Shown piece after piece: positions 60,098 through 64,000 of a stretch of DNA of 64,000 nt (position 1 is the first letter of the stretch; every line of letters starts with the position of its first letter). The position numbers were made by a program, and so were the translations under genes. This DNA is from Lycocorax pyrrhopterus obiensis (lineage: Eukaryota > Chordata > Aves > Passeriformes > Paradisaeidae): contig JACSVZ010000007.1 of NCBI GenBank assembly GCA_014706295.1, positions 57,116,975 to 57,180,974 on the forward strand, read 5' to 3'. A model generated the notes under the pieces. The model did no database searches, was not told the origin of the DNA, and worked only from the letters and a program-made list of their open reading frames with translations.

Positions 60098-60745
60098 CTG
60101 TGGCAAAAATAAGACCTCAGTCCAACATATTGTCTTAAGGAATTACATAGCCTAAATCACCACAGTACATATTTCTTCCATAAAAAACTAGGTTCAGAGG
60201 ATGGTTTCATGAGAAACAAAACTTTAGTATGTATAAGCTATGAGATGCTATGTCAGTTTTCTCATCGGATCATCACAAAAATTTCCATCCCATTATGCAG
60301 CTTTGCTTTGTTAGCATTTTTTTTAACATTGCTGATGAATTCATAGAGCACCTTCCAGATGTGCAGTTTAGTTTTTCAGTTTAGGGGCATCAGCATAGTT
60401 GGACTCTTCCAGCTGAATTTGTTTTTCTCCAAATTCAGAAAAATAAAATGTACATATATAGAGAGAAATGCAGTAGTCTTCCCTGAGCTTAGAGCATCTC
60501 AGATCTAGGTTACCGCTGAAAAATTAGTCATATTCATTCACAGCCAATTTCTGCTCTCCCAGAAACTTCAGTGGGAGCCCAGTCTTCTGCCACCAACCCC
60601 AAACCGCCCTTCCTTCCAGGCAGCACAGTCTGTTTATGGGTAAGGCATATTGCTGCAGGCAGAGAAAATGTTTTTAGTGTCGCTCCACCTCCCTCCACGC
60701 ACTCCTGCAGCCCCAGCAATGCCACTGCCAGACTCTGCCTTCCGT
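60098..60745. other. Gene-free AT-rich stretch
   Basis: Nothing recognised. A short TACATATATAGAGAG word at about 60450 is the only simple sequence. Confidence 0.5.
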
Positions 60746-60749
60746 GAGA

Positions 60750-60850
60750 TCCGTGAGGACACCAGGAGCAGGACGGGGCGCCGAGCGTCTGGCTGGCAGA
60801 CAGAGCCCCAAAGGCCGCAGGTTTACACCGACGCTCGGCAGCGTGTGGTG
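60750..60850. promoter_or_regulatory. Short CpG-rich patch
   Basis: About eleven CpG dinucleotides in 100 bp, including GGGGCGCCGAGCG and CCGACGCTCGGCAGCG. It is too short for a standard CpG island, but stands out from the flanks. Confidence 0.3.
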
Positions 60851-61260
60851 AGGAATTAGGTCAGCACTGATTGGGGCAGGCTGGCGGGAGCATCCTTTGC
60901 TTTACCCACAGACAGGCCGGTCACATGAGGAACAGCTGGAGTGCACACAGAGCCTTCTTTAATTAAAGTGCTACTCGCCGTTTTTCTGGCAGCGCTCCCA
61001 GAAAAGCAATAAAATGGCAGCAGAGAAAACAAACACGACATAACACACTTCCACTCTCCTTTACATCCCCAAGTCCCCCTTCTCCCCCAAGCCTAATCTC
61101 CTCACTTTTTTTTTTTAATTTTTATTCTGGTTAATAATCATTCCTCATTTCTGACAGGCTAGGAAAGGAAAAGGTCAAGAGGGAAGAAAAAAAGGGTCAG
61201 GAGAATTGAAGCAGCCATTCAGTGCCGTTCATGATTAAACATGGAGAACAATGTACCTGC
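60851..61260. other. Gene-free stretch
   Basis: Includes a palindromic TTTAATTAAA (60958-60967) and a T-rich run at 61107-61116. No exon or repeat family. Confidence 0.45.
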
Positions 61261-61264
61261 TTAT

Positions 61265-61390
61265 TAGGGCATCTCCCGCTCCGAGAGAACATCTGCAGAG
61301 CGCGCACACCTTTTTCGGAGACGCGAGCACACACCGGCACCTCACGGGAACATAACAGCAATTCACGTGCCAGTCGTTATGGAAACATTT
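61265..61390. promoter_or_regulatory. CpG-rich patch with E-box and X-box-like half site
   Basis: About eleven CpG dinucleotides occur between 61270 and 61380. A CACGTG E-box lies at 61364-61369, and GTTATGGAAAC (61376-61386) matches one half of an RFX X-box. The combination suggests a regulatory site, on motif evidence only. Confidence 0.3.
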
Positions 61391-62039
61391 TCCTTTCCCC
61401 CCCTCTCTCCCTCAGATCTACTGCTTAAACAAGCTTGGGATTGTCAACACACCAAGAGCTGCTGTCTTTTCCCAAATTAGCCGAAGCTCGTTGTGTTTCT
61501 CCAACCTGTGCCTCCCACCAGAGCAGCCCAAGGAGGCAGGACCCTGTCCTGCAGCGCACGGACATTTCACAGATGGATCTGCTCCCAGTGAGAAACCTGT
61601 GCAAGGATAATAATAGCCACGGAAGGAAAAACACAGGGACACACAGAACAAAAATGTGAAACCAAGGACAGGTACATGTTGCTCCCACCATGTAGAGGAA
61701 ATGCATAATCATCTTCTGAAGGGGAGCAAGGTTATCAGGGACAGAGGTGCTGAAACACAGTGGGTGTTTGACTCCAGGAAAGCACCTTGGAGCTGAGAGA
61801 AATCAGGAGCTAACCCAGTTCATGAAGTTCAACTGGAGTGCAGTGGGACATGGGGTGTGAGAGCCAATCCTCTCCGAATGTGAGGAGGGAAGCTGGACCT
61901 AAATGAAAAACCAGTCCCAAATCCTCAAACCCAAAGCCCACGGTGGGGCTGATCTGAAACAGAGAACATCGGAAATCTGGATTTGAGGTTTTCAGCTTGA
62001 GCCCATCTCTGTGTCTGAGATTTACAGTTTGACATGTTT
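61391..62039. other. Gene-free stretch
   Basis: Short overlapping frames on both strands at 61420-61710. Nothing recognised. Confidence 0.5.
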
Positions 62040-62480
62040 ATATTGAAACAAGATGGCTATAAATACAGTATATTTGTCTCCCAGTAGATTCTAAGGAGAG
62101 GAATGTTTAAAAGCACTCAGCAGGGGACTAGCACAGCTCTCAGTGAATTTAATTATAAACTCTCCCTGCTTTTGCTCCAACTAGTTTAGGCTGGGAGTAG
62201 TTAGACTGCTTTTGAAAATCCCGCTTTATTTTTAAATAGCTGCAATTCATTTGTATTTATATAGCTGGATGTGCATCATAAGAACATACAAAAGAACATA
62301 TTTTTATTTGCAGAAATCAGAAATTTTCCATGCAGAACTTTTTTAATTTAGGCAGTAAGGAAGAGACGACAAAATTAATTCAGTGCATAGCGGAAAAAAT
62401 AGCAATTTTGACAAAGCAAATTGATACCGTGAATAATCAAAGAAATTATTTCACTTTATATCGGTTGGCCTGAACCAGCA
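62040..62480. promoter_or_regulatory. Enhancer-like AT block with two MEF2-like sites
   Basis: TTATTTTTAA (62226-62235) fits the MEF2 consensus YTAWWWWTAR fully. CTATAAATAC (62057-62066) fits at nine of ten positions and directly abuts AAGATGGC (62050-62057), a YY1-type core. TTTAATTATAAAC (62148-62160) adds a homeodomain-type site. The stretch is non-repetitive and AT-rich. Inference from motifs. Confidence 0.27.
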
Positions 62481-63930
62481 CCTCTCAGAACCGCTGGCAT
62501 AGCCTCTGGTGCTGTGGATGGAGAGATGGACCTATTCTCTGCCACAGGCTGGGATTTCTGGTCAGACCACATGCCCAGTCATGCACGAGTCTCATTACTG
62601 CTTTAAAAGCAGCTTGGTATCATTTCTGAATAAAAGCAACACTGCTATTAACTTATTGGGCAACACTGGCCTACTTAAGAGTTTTATCAGATCTGTCTGA
62701 TGATCCATGGCAGGGACAAGAACCTCTTGCAAAATTTTATCTGTGGGCATGTAATCCCGTGTGATTATTTTTCTCATTGTCTGAGCAGAATTATTTTGTC
62801 TCATAAGCATTTCTGGCATTTCACTCTGCACAGAATGAACCAGTTTTAAAAATGGAAAAAGGTGGAAGGCAAAAAAGCTATTGTTGGTCTACAGAGTCTC
62901 TAATTATAATATTTCACCTTCGGAGAAAACTATTTTTCATTAACTGAACAGGTAGTAGTATATGAGGGTGATTAAGTTTAATGGAGCTGAGACCAAGGTG
63001 GGGAAGATAAAGTTACAACTGAGAATCCACTTTAAGTGCAAAGCCAGTTTCTGTTTGGAGAGGTGTTTGATGGAAAACTGCACTGCTCCTAACTAAATGA
63101 GGCTTAAATAGGTATGATTTTGTATGTATTAAAATTAAGATTCCTTTAGGTATAAACGATGAAAGTTTCCACACAATTACCGCTCTTGAGGAGCAGCAGA
63201 GAGCACACACCATAAAGAAAATGCCACTTTTTGATTTAATGAATGAGATCACACACATGCTTTTCCATTGGGAGAAGGAAATAGAGCCATCAATGAGCCA
63301 GGTTTGGCCAAAATAACCGAATAAACTTCAAAACCATTCACTCCAGTGAATTCTGCCTGTTCCAGTCTCAGGGAAATGTTTTTCTTCCTCGCCCTGGTTT
63401 TCCTGGCTTGGGCTGTCTCTCCTCCTGCTTCCTGCAGACTCTCCAGCCCCTGGGCCCTGGATGGAGACACAGGGCTGTGTATCAGCATGGCCTTTTCACC
63501 CCCTCTGCTCCCTGCACTTAATCCAGAGGTTTATCCCGGGGAGGATAAGTGCAAGTGGGAATTTCTCCACCACAGTCTCATTTGGAGTCAGCCCCCTGGA
63601 GCCACGTAGTGACCTACCCCCACCTCTCAAGCACCATGGAACACAGAAAAAGGCTATAACTTCTTCATTAACCATTGTCAGCACAGGGAGCAGAACAATG
63701 GAGTAAAAAGGTGGGAAGATAATAAACAGGCACCATCTCACAAAGATGTCTTGACGAGACAAATATCAGACGCCAAACAAAATGCGTCCCCTCTTAAGTG
63801 GCATTTCTATATTTAACACCATCTAAAATGTGATAATTTACACTGTCACAACATGTCTCTTAGAAACAGTCCCATTTTATTTGCAGCCAGCCAAAGTCTG
63901 GAACTCAAATTCCGACCTCCTTTCTAGTTG
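62481..63930. other. Gene-free stretch
   Basis: Short frames only. The one at 63346-63609 on the plus strand starts with a hydrophobic Leu/Phe/Ala run that mimics a signal peptide, but it has no further support. Confidence 0.5.
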
Positions 63931-63987
63931 GAAAATAAAAAAAAAAAAGAAGGAAAGGAAAAAAAAGGAATAAAAAATAAAAGGGAA
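63931..63987 (+). repeat. A-rich low-complexity run at right edge
   Basis: A mixture of A-runs, AAGG and AATAAAA words. It could be a degraded poly(A)/AAGG simple repeat. The window ends just after it. Confidence 0.7.
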
Positions 63988-64000
63988 AGCTAACATCTGG

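Noticed and set aside
63346..63609. Signal-peptide-like N-terminus (Phe/Leu/Ala run) in a short plus frame
   Set aside because: Only 87 codons, no cleaved-protein features after it, and no promoter or splice support.
1..64000. Prokaryotic features: operons, CRISPR arrays, insertion sequences, ribosomal or transfer RNA genes
   Set aside because: None seen. CR1 ends, microsatellites and coding sparsity point to a vertebrate nuclear genome.

Overview
The window looks like vertebrate, most probably avian, nuclear DNA. It has no operons or dense coding. Base composition alternates between AT-rich stretches and short CpG-rich patches. The clearest interspersed repeats are truncated 3' ends of CR1-type LINEs, with the usual TTGGACTxGATGAT and TTCTATGAT-like terminal motifs, and repeat density is low. 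The species and chromosome cannot be told from the sequence alone.

I recognise no complete gene. Open frames of up to about 220 codons exist, but several overlap on both strands, most lie in stop-poor GC-rich sequence, and none matches a family I can name with confidence. Three segments combine an open frame with good splice or polyadenylation signals and are listed as low-confidence exon candidates: 25020-25215 on the minus strand (its translation resembles an ankyrin repeat helix pair), 31614-32201 on the plus strand (acceptor, 195-codon frame, AATAAA overlapping the stop) and 59986-60097 on the minus strand (Cys-rich, with acceptor and donor).

Layout. 1-9.9 kb: gene-free, with a 62-nt hairpin at the left edge, a possible ancient repeat and three CR1 fragments. 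9.9-21.8 kb: gene-free, with CR1 fragments at 11.5, 18.1 and 20.0 kb, an old repeat near 19.2 kb and AT-rich enhancer-like sequence at 15.4-17.4 kb containing an RFX X-box-like site. 22.0-22.75 kb: a CpG-island-like block followed by a minus-strand CR1. 22.8-31.6 kb: mostly anonymous, with the ankyrin-like candidate exon, a GGGA/GGAA microsatellite and a CCAA microsatellite. 31.6-33.3 kb: candidate terminal exon, CpG-rich block and AP-1 motifs. 36.3-36.6 kb: AT-rich block with homeodomain-type sites. 39.4-39.7 kb: minus-strand CR1. 45.8-46.65 kb: CpG-rich patch with a 24-bp tandem duplication, next to homeodomain-site-rich sequence. 52.5-53.2 kb: GC-rich block with the longest open frame. 55.9-56.9 kb: decayed ancient LINE, probably L2-like. 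59.9-62.5 kb: Cys-rich candidate exon, two CpG-rich patches and a block with two MEF2-like sites.

My reading is an intergenic or intronic interval of a bird genome with scattered candidate regulatory islands. I see no evidence of a novel multi-gene system. Conservation, expression and repeat-library searches would decide most of the open points.
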